Below are positions 36,252 to 48,720 of a DNA stretch of 64,000 nucleotides, piece after piece (position 1 is the first letter of the stretch; each line of letters begins with the position of its first letter). The notes below the pieces were generated by a model. The model searched no databases and was not told the origin of the DNA. It worked only from the letters and a program-made list of their open reading frames with translations. The stretch is taken from positions 992,001-1,056,000 of the forward strand of contig JAFEKR010000018.1 in the NCBI GenBank assembly GCA_019022495.1, given 5' to 3'. A program made the position numbers and the translations under genes. The DNA comes from Epichloe hybrida. Taxonomy: Eukaryota; Ascomycota; Sordariomycetes; Hypocreales; Clavicipitaceae.

Positions 36252-37519
36252 ATGGAAGGATTTAGAACAAAAAACAGCATGCAAGGAATGAAACAAAAGA
36301 AAGGCTCATCTGCTCCTGTTTCCTCCCCAAGAGGTGAAATCTCCCATGAACCAACCTCATTCCCACGAGGCAGGGTGCCATGGGGCCAACAGAGTGTTAT
36401 CTATCACATGATGGCAGGCAACTATCATGTCCCCTCTCGGCGGCCGAAATCTCCAGCCGAAGCTCTCTTCTACGCAACCCACGCTTTCAACGATGCTTCT
36501 CGTCGCACGCCGTCACCTCAGTTTGCCTTGTCGGACAGGCGGAGCAGCCAACATGTTCGGAGACGCAGCCTTGAGCCCGTGTTTGAAGGTGAAATCAAGA
36601 CGCTGGACAATCAGCGTCACTCCATGGGTCACAGTGCTGCCAGTCCGCAGCCGAAGCCGAACAGGCCAAACCATCGAGTGTCGAGCCATTCTCGCCGGAA
36701 TGTGCAAATGCGCGATCGCGATGAAGCTATTCTCTCGGCCGAGGTGAAGACCAACGTAGTGGTAAGATGGCCTGTCAAGAAAGAGAGCCCTGGGTGATGT
36801 TTTGTCTGGGCTGGCAAAGGAACTGACAAGAGCGAAAGATCACAAATGAGTATCTTTTCATGAATGAGCTTTCACATCACCTGTCACTGCGGTATGACCG
36901 CCCGTTGAGTTCCGTCGTCGTGTCTCTTCAGCACGGCATATGTCTGCTCTACGGCGGTTCTTTTGATCCAGCATACATTCTTACCATTACCGGCGTACCC
37001 GATCAGGTCATGGCCAGCGTGAATGAACGCAACGCGTCAGTGTTTCAGGAACACTTGCAGCAAGCGATCAGAGTCCCGCCTGCCAGAGGCCTTGTTCAAT
37101 TCGTGTCCATTGTCGAGGACCACATGAAACAACCGTTACCATTATTAGCCCGATCACCCTCGACAGCTGACATCAGGGGGTCAGAGTTGAGGCAAGTCAA
37201 GGTAAGGAGATGTGCAACCTCTTGTTTCCTCCTGAGAAAAAGAAAAAAAAAATGAGGATTAATAATCGAAACCCCCCCAAAGAAGCAAAACATATTGGTG
37301 GACGTCTTCTAATGTGACTAGTCACCGTCTCCGAGAAAACCGGCTGCGGCGCCTTCCATAACATTCGACACTCACAAAGGCGTGCAATCGGTGGAGGAGG
37401 GCAGCAAAGTGGTACCGTTGGCGGTGAAACAGAAAGTCGGTGATGATGCTACTCACTCTCCGTGTACGCAGGCGACGAAAAGAAGGAAAGGATTCATGTA
37501 CGGCCTTTTCACACGATGA
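36252..37519 (+). CDS. Protein with internal MIF-like domain
   Basis: Three exons (36252-36761, 36839-37201, 37322-37519) in phase give 356 residues. The first 155 residues are Ser/Pro/Arg-rich and probably disordered. About 159-275 matches the macrophage migration inhibitory factor/tautomerase fold: AEVKTNVVITNEYLF, then LSSVVVSLQHG, LLYGGSFDPA and FVSIVEDHM correspond to the MIF strands and helices. In true MIF the catalytic proline is residue 1 after Met removal. Here the domain is internal and the equivalent position is not proline, so tautomerase activity is unlikely. The C-terminal tail is basic (ATKRRKGFMYG). Long MIF-like proteins occur in many ascomycetes, sometimes labelled L-dopachrome isomerase. 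Role unknown. Confidence 0.8.
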
Positions 37520-38018
37520 TAAGGTAGAAAGCAGCGGGCGTAACAATCCACGTAAATTTCCTCATTCCTCGTTCCGCCTCGTTCCGCCTCGTTCCGCCTC
37601 ATTCCGCCCTTCGTCCACCCCCACCCCCTCCACCTTCACCTCAAACAAAGGATCCACCTCCTCCAGACTCGCTCAAACCACTCGAACCAACTCGAACCAC
37701 AAGCCACTTTGCCATCTTGCATCCAATCCGGTTCCATTGATCAACATCGTCTTCCCTTCGTCTTCGACCGAGCTTTGCATCCCCAGAGATCCGGTTCGAA
37801 CTCGCTTTGGGTTCCCGGACGTCAATCGGGCCAATCTCTGGCAGCCTTGTTGACTGCAGGCAAGAATTAAAAACCCCCCGGTCATATCCTTTTCTCACCA
37901 ACCGCTCCCAGCCTCGGGCTCTTCCCTCGGGGAAAATTTCCTCGCCATCTCGCATCGCTTGCTCCGACGAGCCTACATACTACATAGATTTTGTGCAAAA
38001 TCTTTACCCGCCAAAACC
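37520..38018. promoter_or_regulatory. Intergenic region with GTTCCGCCTC repeats
   Basis: About 500 C/T-rich bases before the start codon at 38,019. They include three tandem GTTCCGCCTC decamers (37,571-37,600). The composition is typical of a fungal promoter and leader. Confidence 0.5.
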
Positions 38019-38876
38019 ATGGCTGATGGAATGGAGGTGAGTGAATCCGTATCGATGGACACCCCCCATGTTTCGTTTCCGTCATCATGCCCGCCCTGCT
38101 CGAAAGAGTCTCTTGGCCCGCCTTTGTTCGACTTGTTTGAGAGATGGATTGCTCGTGTCCTTTTCACCGACCAGGCCAAAGTCGAGGACTCCTATTGAGC
38201 TGTGCTTTCCCCCCCTCCCCCCCAAATAGCTTCTAGGCCGAAATGACCCATGGCCCCCCCTTTTTCCCGCCTTGTCAGTGGCGGCGGTCATGCATGGGTT
38301 ACACAGCCAAGCAACTGGCTTCGCTCGTTCGTTCGTTCGCCTTTCTCGTCGTGTTGGGCCAAACGTGGCCATGTTCTCCCTTTGTTCGCGCTTGGGCTAA
38401 TTCATGCAGCTCGTGCCCACGTCAATGCTGTGATATCGAGGCCGCATAGCATGCTCACCCGTTGCTCACCCGTTGACAGGGTCTTTGGCCAGACTGGAGA
38501 CTTCTGTCATGGACCCTGTTACGCCATTTACATCCTCATCAAGTACAGTGTACTATGTAAATGTAATGCGCCACCCGCATTGTCCCGGCACGGGCTGAGT
38601 CTCGATGACATGCTCCGTCGCAAGTCATCACTTCACCGTTACTGTCCAAAGGGACTCAATGACTCGTTGAGTTGGCGTCAAGATTAGGAGAGGCATCATT
38701 TTTAGTTGCTCCCCAAGAAGCCAAAAAAAAACATACCGCCAGGTGTCCAACCAAGCAAGACCTTGCAGTTCCAGAGCTTGGTCGACCCAAAGAACTCCGA
38801 GTCTACTGTCTCTCGTGAGACTGTGGCGGCGGCTTTGAGCGACGGCAAAATCTATATTGTCTGGTCCTTTGGGTAG
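38019..38876 (+). CDS. Predicted small protein, 62 residues
   Basis: Exon 1 is 38019-38036, encoding MADGME, with an excellent start context (AAAACCATGG) and a GTGAGT donor. Exon 2 is 38706-38876, beginning after CATTTTTAG. The join is in phase and gives a basic N-terminal patch (LLPKKPKKNIPPG) followed by a compact hydrophilic region ending in KIYIVWSFG. No family is recognised, and there is no signal peptide or membrane segment. The 669-base intron is long for this genome and may hide another exon. The model rests on splice signals and phase only. Confidence 0.45.
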
Positions 38877-39123
38877 CAACAATCCGCCGACCTCGTGACA
38901 TGGCCATTACCTTGTTCAGAGTCTGTCTTGATCACCATCTTGGTTGGATAGTTGGGCCTTGTGCACTTTCGAGTGGAAGTTTGGGCCCCTCCTCTACACC
39001 TTTCCTCTCACGATTATCTCCTTGTCTCTTTTACAAAGATCAGCGAGTATTAGTGAACCAGTCTTTGTCGAAACGCTGTTATACACCAAATCACCACAAA
39101 ACCACCTACAGAGTTGTGCCACG

Positions 39124-40444
39124 ATGACGTTCAACCCCCCCCTCCGCGAAGTTTTCTTGGCAGAGATGGGGGACGATGATGACTTCACCGCGCGCTCGTC
39201 CTCAGATGTAATGAGCCCAGCTGAACTGACATTGCAACGTATTCAAATGCAGGCTACGTCCAGCGCGCAGAGTAAGGATGCAGCCCAACTCAGAGACCTA
39301 GCCTCGGATCTCCCTCCAAAGGACAAGCCTCGTCTGCTACTGATGGGTCAAAGAAGGTGATTCTTGCTTATCCTGGCCTCACGGCACATACAGCAATACT
39401 GACGTCACCACAGAAGTGGGAAATCATCGATTTCAAATGTTGTCTTCCACAAACTACCTCCGAATGAGACGCTATTCCTGGAGTCGACAGCACGGATACA
39501 GAAGGACTCTATGGCGTACGTTGGCATCCTTCTCACCTTCGGAAACTCTGCCCAGTCAACGCCCAAGAGCTTACATGATGCGTAGATCCTTCATGGACTT
39601 CCAAGTCTGGGACTTCCCAGGTCAGATTGACGTATTCGATGACGCCAATTTCGATATGGACGCTATATTTGGCGAAATAGGAGCCTTGATCTGGGTTATT
39701 GATGCGCAAGACGACTATCTCGAAGCCGTATCTAGGCTGAACGCCACCATCCTCTCACTTCAGCGCAGCTATCCCAACATCAACATTGAGGTTTTCATCC
39801 ACAAAGTAGACGGCCTTTCTGACGATTACAAACTCGACATCCAGCGTGATATCACAATACGTATCCAAGATGAGCTTTCAGACCATGGTTTCGAAAATGC
39901 ACCCGTCACATTCCACCTCACATCCATTTACAACCACTCCATCTTCGAGGCCTTTAGCAAAGTCATCCAGAAACTGATTCCCCGACTCGGGACCTTGGAG
40001 TCCATGTTGACGAATTTATGTCGAACCTGTCGGTTTGAGAAGGCATATCTTTTCGACGTGCTCTCAAAGATTTACATTGCTACGGACAGCGCAACAGCAG
40101 ACATGGCCAGCTACGAAATCTGCAGCGACTACATTGACGTCATCATCGACATCACAGAAGTATATGGCACATGGCAGCGGAGCGATGAAAGCCGCAAGAA
40201 GCTGGAGGGTGAGCCATGGAACACCAAGCTCGATGAGCAGATTGGTTGCCCAACAGCAGAGAGCTGTCTTGTGCTGCACGACAGCAACAAGCCCATTATG
40301 TTGCGTGAAGTAGATCGCTACCTTGCACTGGTGGCAATCATGAGGGATGACTCTTACGATCGAATGTCGTTGGTCAATATGAATGTGGAAGCCGTGGTAG
40401 AAGGACTCACCGAGTTTTTCAACATCACCAAGGCTCGTAAGTAG
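39124..40444 (+). CDS. gtr2: Rag-type GTPase Gtr2 (RagC/D)
   Basis: Three exons (39124-39356, 39414-39515, 39586-40444) give 397 residues. The nucleotide-binding motif GQRRSGKSSI, crossing the first splice junction, is followed by VWDFPGQID (the DFPGQ form typical of Gtr2/RagC/D rather than DCGGQ of Gtr1) and IHKVDGL in place of NKxD. The C-terminal half is the roadblock-type dimerisation domain. Gtr2 pairs with Gtr1 at the vacuole within the EGO/Ragulator complex and signals amino-acid sufficiency to TORC1. The N-terminal tail of about 65 residues is acidic and Ser-rich. It converges with apc4, 278 bases away. Confidence 0.95.
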
Positions 40445-40721
40445 GCAGTGCTGTGTGATTTCTAAACACATACACACGAGGCTGGGACTTGAGAAAGCCT
40501 TACGAAATGGGAGTCAAACACCCACAGAGCATTGGCCCGGCTTTGTTTCTTTGCTTCTTCTTTTATTATTCTTATTGCTCTTTTCTTCCCCCTCAAGTTT
40601 CCATCTCACCGAAAAGGCTCAGGGGGTGCTCCATACAACTTCGTGTATCATACATACTGTGCAGCAATTCCATGTATATATTGGTTGTAACATCTAAACA
40701 CGGCCCATACCACACGTCTCC

Positions 40722-43505
40722 CTATACTTTACGCTCAGGTAATGTGAATGCGCGCCAAGTGATTCTGTCACTTGCCAACAGACATATTCTCTCAGGGATC
40801 TCGCCTCGGAGGTCCATTCTATCGTGAACCTCCATCCGGATGGGACGCATCGTGTACTCCGGGGGGAGAAGATACTCTAGCGAGCTACTCCTCCACACCA
40901 CGGCAGGGGCACTCTGCGGTTCCGTCTCGTCGTAAGCTGTGTATACAATCTCGGGGGACTCCATGGGAATGAATAGAATAGCAGGTTCACCATCTAAGAG
41001 CTCACGTTAGAAAACCATGGTCTAGCAAGAACTGTGTAGGACTGAGAATCCGCAGTAACCCCCTCACCTTTCTCACAGACGAGGACAAGAGTCTCATCGT
41101 TGAGAAACTTGACGTCAATGAGGTTTCTTGTTCCGAGGTCTATGCAAGCCTTTGTAGTAGGCTTGCTGGTGCTGATGCCGTTCATTATATCGATGCCAGA
41201 TCGAAATACGTGCACTGTTTGTGAGACGAGTAAGCGTCCCATTTTTCAGCCCAGTCTTGGATTCGACTGTGAGTGGCTAGAGACACAGAGACGTACGTTT
41301 GTTATTTGTTGCTTTGGACGCGAGGGCTGTGTAGACAGTTCCCTGCTGCTCTGTAGTTAGTCACGTTTGTGCAAGTCTGGGAATGATGAAGTGGAGAAGT
41401 GGCAAGAACTTGCATTTACGCCTGTTTGGCACATCCTTACGTCCATTGACGCGATGGATAGACCGATAGATAGCTTGACGGGGGTTCCGAACCGAACACT
41501 TCGCTTCTTTGCCTCGGCTATGCCGTTGAAGACCCTATTCGACCACGTGCCAAGATACGAAACGAGAAACTCGACATGCTGGAGGGCCCTTCTTGACGCC
41601 TGTACAGCCTCCTGATTCTTGAGTTGGGCGTCGAGAAGAGGCAGCAGGACGAGTCCATCTTCAATGTGATCCCAATCTGCCCGCCAGTCGTCTTTGGAGA
41701 TTTCGTCAAAGAAGACGTCCAGAGGACTTCGGGTCAGGTATCTTTCGATGTACGTAAGGACTTTTGAAGTATTCATTGTGGCTTCCTTCTCGGTGAGCTC
41801 GTCTGTAGCTGTAGAGGAGGAAACGAAGAGATCAATTTGAAAGCGCAGCCAGCTCGAAAAGGCGTTGAAATACCCTAGCTCGTCCATTACGTTGGACAGG
41901 ATTTTGTGGCCGACGAGACTGAGGCAGCCTACAATGTCGAGGAGTCGACTGATTTGTGCGGTGGAAAAGCCAATGTCGTCCCTATCGTCGTAAAATTGAG
42001 ACAACCCACGTAATCGGCTGAGTATCACGGCGCAACGCTCTAGTGCGGGTAAGAAGTTCTCGTGAACCAAACTGCGTAGGTTCTCTAGTCCAGACACCAC
42101 AGCCTTGTCCCAGCGCTTGTGTCCCTGATTCGGAATGTGTTAGTACAGCAACCGTGAATGTATAGATCACGTCAAATTGAAAGTAGATATAATGATGGCT
42201 TACCCTCTCTGCTAGACTGTCAACTAGCCACTCTCTGACAGGTCTGTAGGCATGTCCCGTGACGACAGTGTGATATAGAGCAGAGACAATGCTTCGAGGG
42301 CCGCTTGGAAGCTCTTCGAGGTCGTCCTGGACGCTGCGCAGAAATCGACTGGGAAGCTCTCGCGTATTTTTCCACTCCACTTGCATATGAAGCTGCGTTT
42401 GTTTGACGTATCTCAGCAGCTTCTGTAATGTAGTCAGTTTGGTCCCCAAGAGGGATAGATTAACGGGTGATGATGAGATAAACGGCAGGTCCATCGGGAT
42501 CAAGTGTATATGCGCAGTCTCCGACTTTGATTCCGCAAAGAGGAGTGCGTGTGTGGATAATTGGGAATGCGCCGCATGAGAAATCATACGGGAAGCAGTC
42601 GGTGCATTCGGCACCGGACTGGGAAACGTTCCGACTAGGAACGAGTCATATATGTTGAGCTGGAGTCTGCCATCGCTTGTCCCTACAACCATGACATTCA
42701 CCTGCTCGTATTCTTCCCGTTTAGGCGGTTGGAACAAAAACTCGATGCCTGTTCGAAGGGTGAAAACGGTTGCGTCATCACTAAGAAAGAACAAGAATAA
42801 GAGAAATTAGCAAATCAATAAGAGCAAAATGAAGGTGTTTGGGACCATAAAAGCATGGACATACTCTGCACCGGCACTACCGGTTGGTAGAGGACTGATT
42901 TTCGGTAAAGCCGTGTCGACTTCAAGGAAAGTGAGCTCTTGAGGTAGGTTTAGCGGCATGTTGTCATCAGAAGCGGTCAACTCCTTCACAATGCCGTCTT
43001 TGACGCGCGACGGAAATCCTGCCGACTTGTTTGCGATATTACAGCTAGCCCAGCCAATGTGAGATATCCTGGTGTTGTCATCTGGACACACGGATATATG
43101 GTGAGCAGCCTTGTTGTTTTCCAAGCCCATGAGGCGAACGATGCCATCGCTCCAGCCTACCGCCAGGTATTGGCCTATACAACAATCAAATTTAAATCAG
43201 CAAAAGCTTGGAGCGAGACATGCTTAGATCTTTGCAGATAAAAGTCTGGCGGCCATACCATCTGGTTTCCATGTTACAGTCACCGCTTCGGGAGCCTTGG
43301 ACCCTGGAACTCCGACCTGGTGAATTTTGGACACAGCCTGTGCTGGTGGCCGGTAAACGAATAAATTCCTGCCAGCAGCATCCCATGTGGTTGACAGATC
43401 GAGCGAAGGGCAGCTCAAAGGGAAGTTGCTTGGGGCCTTGGACTCAAAGATGGTCTCGCTATAGAGGACGAGTCGCTTTTGCTCAGTCGACATGGTGTCG
43501 ACCAT
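40722..43505 (-). CDS. apc4: Anaphase-promoting complex subunit 4
   Basis: Seven exons: 43505-43259, 43174-42865, 42780-42204, 42124-41420, 41345-41297, 41214-41068 and 40993-40722. They join in phase to 768 residues. The N-terminal half is a WD40-like propeller (SLDLSTTWDAAGRNLFVYR and YLAVGWSDGIVRLMG are typical of Apc4 repeats). The central half is the long helical Apc4 domain (FSSWLRFQIDLF, LQHVEFLVSYLGTW). The last exon ends with the propeller strand RICLLASDRITWRAF. Apc4 is a scaffold of the cyclosome ubiquitin ligase, linking Apc1, Apc5 and the catalytic platform in the nucleus. A second in-frame ATG at 43,493 has the better context. The acceptor of exon 5 is ambiguous by one or two CAG triplets. 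Confidence 0.92.
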
Positions 43506-44047
43506 TCGAAAAGCGAGCTTAGAGTGACGAAGAGGTGCGTGGCGCCCGAGTATTAGGCCATTTGTCGTTGGGGTGCGTCAAGCACACGTTTCGTGGCTGG
43601 AGTTGTGGTTGGTTTAGCTTCCAAATTTGAGGTTGAAAGCCATCATGTTGTTCTGACGAACCCCACCACCTTCCTGTCAGAAGCATCTTGACTTCGCACT
43701 CCAGATCAGAGCACCCTTTTCTTCTTCTTTTTTTTTTTGGCTGCACGGGTGCTGTTGCCCATTGACGAGCCTGCATGAGCTAATTTCATCATTTCCTCTA
43801 GTTTTTGAAAGAGGTTGGGCGAATTGAACAACGTCTAATGTCCGAAGCACAATTTGTTTCGACATGGCCACCAGCTGGTAGTGTAATATCGCGACGTTTC
43901 CCTTTTTTACTGAATTTTCACATAACGTTATCATTCCTGGAAATGAGTCTCTACACTTTGTCGTCCTTGTTTCATTGCACTACTTGAAAGCCCTGCTTCA
44001 CATCAATTACACGTTGTACCCTCCTTTACTCCTAGCTACTAGTAACT
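43506..44047. other. Intergenic region between apc4 and ret2
   Basis: About 540 bases, holding the apc4 promoter and the end of the coatomer gene, both read on the minus strand. A poly-T run lies near 43,728-43,738. No gene seen. Confidence 0.5.
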
Positions 44048-45840
44048 CTACTCGACTGAGTAGTTGTCCGCGTTGGACTTGACCTCCTTCGAGAATGTAA
44101 TCTCTTCGTCTTCTTCCAAAAGAGATACCGTGGTAACCTAAACCAACCATCATTAGCTTGTTGCCTAAACGTAATTTCCCGGGCTGGTGGTGCACGGATA
44201 CTCACATCAACGTTAATATATGGTGTCGTCTTGCTGAATCTAACGGTCATGGGGAAGAAGTCGTTCTCATCACTGCTCTCAGCTTCGAACTCGAATGAAC
44301 CATTGGGATTCTCGTCGTCGACCGAGCCGATGTTCCACTCCAGTATATCTCCCGACACCTTGTACGCAGCATCGAAACTGGAGACGACAGGTTCACTTCC
44401 TGAGTAAGGAATGACGACACTGACATCCCTCAAAGTATCGCCGCCGGTAAGCTCATACCCAACCGTGACGTTGAACTTGCCATCGTTATTGTTGATCCAC
44501 ACCGTGAAAGTGATTGGGCAGGCGCTGTTATCCTCAACCTTTGGCGAAGCCCTCCACCGCAGCACAGCGACGGCATTATTGACAGGAAAGCCACGAGCAG
44601 CATTGCTCATCTGGATAGTTTTTGAACTATTGAATAGGTTACGATCAACGTTGGGGTGTGTTCGAAACTGAGCGCCATGGGATGCAATGGCTTGCAGTCC
44701 AAGTTTGATCTTGGTCAGGTTGGGGTCCGAGATTCGAAGCGCCAGGTCACCGCTAACAGACAACGAGTTGACGGCACCCTCCCGAGAGAGATTAGCGCTG
44801 ATAGACTCGGAGATGGTGACATGAACGGCGTCGCGGTCAAAGGTTGATGAAATCCGTGGCTCAGCTGATTCAGCAGCCGCAACAGGCGCAGGAGTGACAA
44901 GAGGGGAGTCGTCAATATCGCCACCCATATCCCCGCGAACTCTCTCAAACATGTCGGTGGTCTTGGATTTCTTGCCCAATTGCATGCCCTTTCCTTTAGG
45001 CGCAAGCGGTCTGTCAATCATGTCAGCCCAGTCCAATATTTTACATAGCCACGCGTAGGGAAATATCGTACTTGTTATAAGCCTTCTTCTTCTCGGCTTC
45101 GTATGAGTCGTAAGAATCGGTACCGCTAGGTCTCGAAGGAGCTGAGTATGTAGGATAAACGGGTGCTCGTGGCATGCCACGTCCACCGCGGGCAGACTCC
45201 TTGCGCTGCATTTCGAGCTGCTTGGCCTTTCGCTTTCGTTCTTCAGTAGCCTCAAGCTCTTTGTTCTGCAGAGATGATTAGTATCCACAAATGATGATTG
45301 GAGGAGCAGCGAAATAGTGCCAGGGTAACTGTCGTACTCTGGCGATGATCTCCTGAATGCGCTCTTCGTGGCTTTCCATCTCCAGGAAGGTCTTGATCTG
45401 GCTCATGGTGAGGTTTTCTCGGTAGCCCAGAGTGACCAACTCGTCAAAGGCGCTAAGAAGCTCGTAGGCATTTCGAACAATTTCCCTCTCGTCAAGGGTG
45501 CGGCATGCGCTGGTGACAACCTGAGCGAATAGATGTAGAGAGTCGATGTCTTGGAGAATGTTGGACTGCTTATTCGTGATGAGCACCATGTAGAGCTCAT
45601 CGAGTGGCTGATAGACGAATCGGACATTGTCTTGCTCGACAGTCGTATGCTGGGTTCCGCTGTCTGCAAGTTTGGGGAACGAGGCGAGGAGAGCTTCTAT
45701 CCGCGACCGTGGCATCTCTCGAAATTGGCGAGAGAGAACAGCTTTCCCCCCGCGGGTACAGATTGAAGCCGCCAGAACAACCTGCGGCCAGTCAGCAATT
45801 GTGCTCTGCAAGCTAGGCTTCGTAGCAATGTGCAAACCAT
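44048..45840 (-). CDS. ret2: Coatomer subunit delta
   Basis: Five exons: 45840-45838 (the ATG alone), 45781-45338, 45265-45072, 45010-44206 and 44137-44048. They give 511 residues. The N-terminal longin domain opens with VVLAASICTRGGKAVLSRQF, the standard start of delta-COP. It is followed by a charged helical linker (NKELEATEERKRKAK) and a C-terminal mu-homology domain ending in ITFSKEVKSNADNYSVE. Delta-COP is part of the COPI coat that returns proteins from Golgi to ER and binds Dsl1 and aromatic sorting motifs. The initiator exon is three bases long with donor GTTTGC, branch GCTGAC and acceptor CGCAG. It reconstructs the conserved MVVLAAS start exactly, which supports it. Divergent from the DUF2420 gene. 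Confidence 0.94.
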
Positions 45841-46598
45841 TTTGAAAGTTAGTCTTTGACAAACCGGATATCTCGAGGTGCCTTGCTGTGCGGGCGGCGT
45901 CAATACGTCGATGGATCGTTTGACAACAAGTCGGCCACATCCAGGAGCTAATAGCCAATATTCCCAGTTCAGGCCAAGTCAGGTGTGGACGGACAGCGGG
46001 GCATCTTGGTTTGGGTGTTGCTGGCCTTTCGCCCCGTGCTTGGTACTTCACTAAAGGCGGGGGCTGCAGGCAAAGGATACGTACTGGTCCCTCCCTCTTC
46101 TTTCGGGCACAACTCCACCACCTTCATTTCAGTCATCATTTTCGCCAACAGACACGACCTGACCTGAACTAAGTACACTGGGGGTCTTGATAGAGTCTTG
46201 CGCGTGTTTTAATTCGCTACTGCATTCCCTAACAAATTTGCTGTCAAAATCGCTGCTGAAATCGCTGTTAAAATCGTTATTACATATAGGGGATTTATGG
46301 GCCAATTAGAATACACTAATTTACGCCACCAAGACCCACAGTGCACTCAGGTCGGGCTCAAGTCAGGTCAGGTCGCTCCAGCTCAGCAAGCTCATCCACG
46401 GGTACGACTCGCGCGTGCCTAGCCTTGAAATTCCGCCAGCATCACGAATCTGATCATCACGACGCAACGCGACTTGCGGTATCGCCACGCAGCTCCGTTT
46501 TGAATCAAAAGAATATGCTTAAGCCGTTACCTGGCACATTCTGAACGTCGCTCCACGCGATTTCGACTCAGCAGGAGGCTGTCGCTGCGGTCGCGACC
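45841..46598. promoter_or_regulatory. Divergent intergenic region ret2 / DUF2420
   Basis: About 760 bases hold both promoters. A run of related AAATCGCTG/AAATCGTTA units lies around 46,241-46,281. No gene seen. Confidence 0.5.
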
Positions 46599-48720
46599 AT
46601 GGCGGAAATCCAGATGGAAGTCGATACTGCGCCGCAATTTGGATTAGAGGCCCATCTAGATGATGACTTGATTGACTACGACACCGAGGTAGAGAAGGAG
46701 CCAGATCATGTGGACGATCCGAATTCCATCGATAGCAAACGCCTTCCAATGGACGAGAACACCAATGTTGAGCAATACCATGACGAAGATGTGAACTATC
46801 TCGAGGGAGCTGACCAAGGAGAAGCAATGTATACTCAGATCGACCATGAGAGCCTCAAAGAAACCAATCAAGCCCTTGAATCACCTAATGAGATAGATTA
46901 TGACATCGAAGATTCCTCGAATCTCCACGCAGCAGGCGATGCATCTGAGATTGAGAGTCAAGCTGCAGGAGAGCACGAGACAGATGACGATTCGTACAAC
47001 AAAGAAACTGGGGATCACGGAGAAATTGGAGGCCGAGCGGAAGATCACGAAATTAGCTGGGAACACGAGCATGAACAAACTCTGGAGCCAATCATCGAAG
47101 AGAGTGACATGTCAGCGGCTGATGCTCATGATGATAAGACCTTGCCAACCGCCCCCGCCGCTTTTGAAACCATGGATCAAGAATATATCGAGCAGAAACA
47201 TGAGGCCCAAACAGACGTTACCAAGGGATCTAGGTCTGCGGAGGTGCACAATGAGAATGTAGACAACAGCGGCCCGAATTTGGACGAGAATTTGGAAGCC
47301 GAGGCTACCCATCAAGGAGAATCCGATACCGAGTCTCCGCAGTTTCCTGCAATTACGGTACAATACAAGGGAGATGAATTTCCGTGCTTCTCCGCTAAAT
47401 CAGACGGCTTCTTCTCCCAGCTGTCCATTTTGGATGAGAACATAAAATCGTTGCTAGACGGGTTTCGAGAAGAACTCGCAAATGAGCTGCTTGCCGAGGA
47501 CGAGCTCGTCTTCCAGGTTGACGAGCTTGGTCTTGAATTTTCAGAAGTAAGTGCTCTGGTTATTGTTTCAGACTGAAAATGACATGACAGGCTGACCAAA
47601 TCAAAAGTCATCTTCGCCAGATCTGCTCGCAAATATCACTTTCAGACAGGTCATTGAAATCTTCGATATTCTAGTTAAAAACCAAGATCCAGATAACACC
47701 AGGCCTCTTTACACTTATCTTTTCACCCGACCAAGTACCAGTAAACGGTTCGATTTTCTGATGGAAAGTGCCACTGAGGGTAAGGGACTAGACGAAGTCA
47801 TCCATCTGTTTCAGTCGCCGGCGCCGTACACACATGGCGCAGACACCGGAGACGTCTCCGCTGTTGAGGATCTTGAGGCGCAGTTCGACGAAGACGAAAG
47901 TGCTGATGACGAAGACACGACAGAAAGTGGCCAGGCTCCTCAGAATCTGGAACCTACTAGCCAAGTCAACGAGTTGGATATAGATAAACATGAGATACCA
48001 GATCAGCAAGAGTTCGTTGCTGAGAATGACCCAGAAGGCACGGCTGAAAGTCACCATTTGGAAGAGGACGTTATGGTATCGGGCGCTCTCGCTGCCGAAG
48101 ATGACGTGGGTGATGGGGAAGAAGTCGACGAAGAGGCGGTGTTTGCGGATCCCCACTTAACAATACCCGTTAATGACACCAACGACAACGCTGCCACAGC
48201 CGGAGAATCAGACGGCATTGCAGCGGTAGCAATATCAGCAGATGAGCCTGAACGAACCGAAGCGCATGATGTCCTGGGGACTGACTTTGACGAGCCAGTG
48301 GAAGTTACGTCCATCAATGGCGCCATTGAGGAAGAAGAAGTCGGACAGGAGGACACCCAAAATGGATACCCACATGTTGGTGTGAACGATACAAGTACCA
48401 TGAACACGACATCTGAGAACGAAGGGCAGATTCCATATGTCCCTGCAGAATTTGATACCATCGATGGCGGTGCAGATGAGCTCATCTTTAAAGACGAAGC
48501 CGATGAAGAAGAAGTTGATGGTGAGATCGATTGGAGGGACGACGACCCAGAGACCCTCCATGATGGTGTTAGTGAAGACACATCACCCAACACGGCAAAA
48601 CGAGCACGTGGTGACGATGAGAACGGTGCTGAAGACGATCAAAGTTAGTCCTACCTCAGCTCCTAGATGCATGACAAGGCTAACCGTGACACTGTAGATG
48701 CCAAGCGTCGCCGGCCCTGA
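46599..48720 (+). CDS. DUF2420 family acidic protein
   Basis: Three exons (46599-47546, 47608-48643, 48698-48720) give 668 residues. The only conserved block is about residues 247-380: FPAITVQYKGDEFP, LVFQVDELGLEFSE, LANITFRQVIEIFDILVKNQ and YTYLFTRPST, the signature of the fungal family DUF2420. The remainder is extremely acidic and repetitive in Asp, Glu and His, without hydrophobic segments. The short last exon adds AKRRRP, which with the upstream KRAR makes a bipartite-like nuclear localisation signal. I infer a nuclear, possibly chromatin-associated protein, but no function is established. The donor of the second intron (GTTAGT) is slightly unusual, while the acceptor (ACTGTAG) and phase are good. 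Confidence 0.88.
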
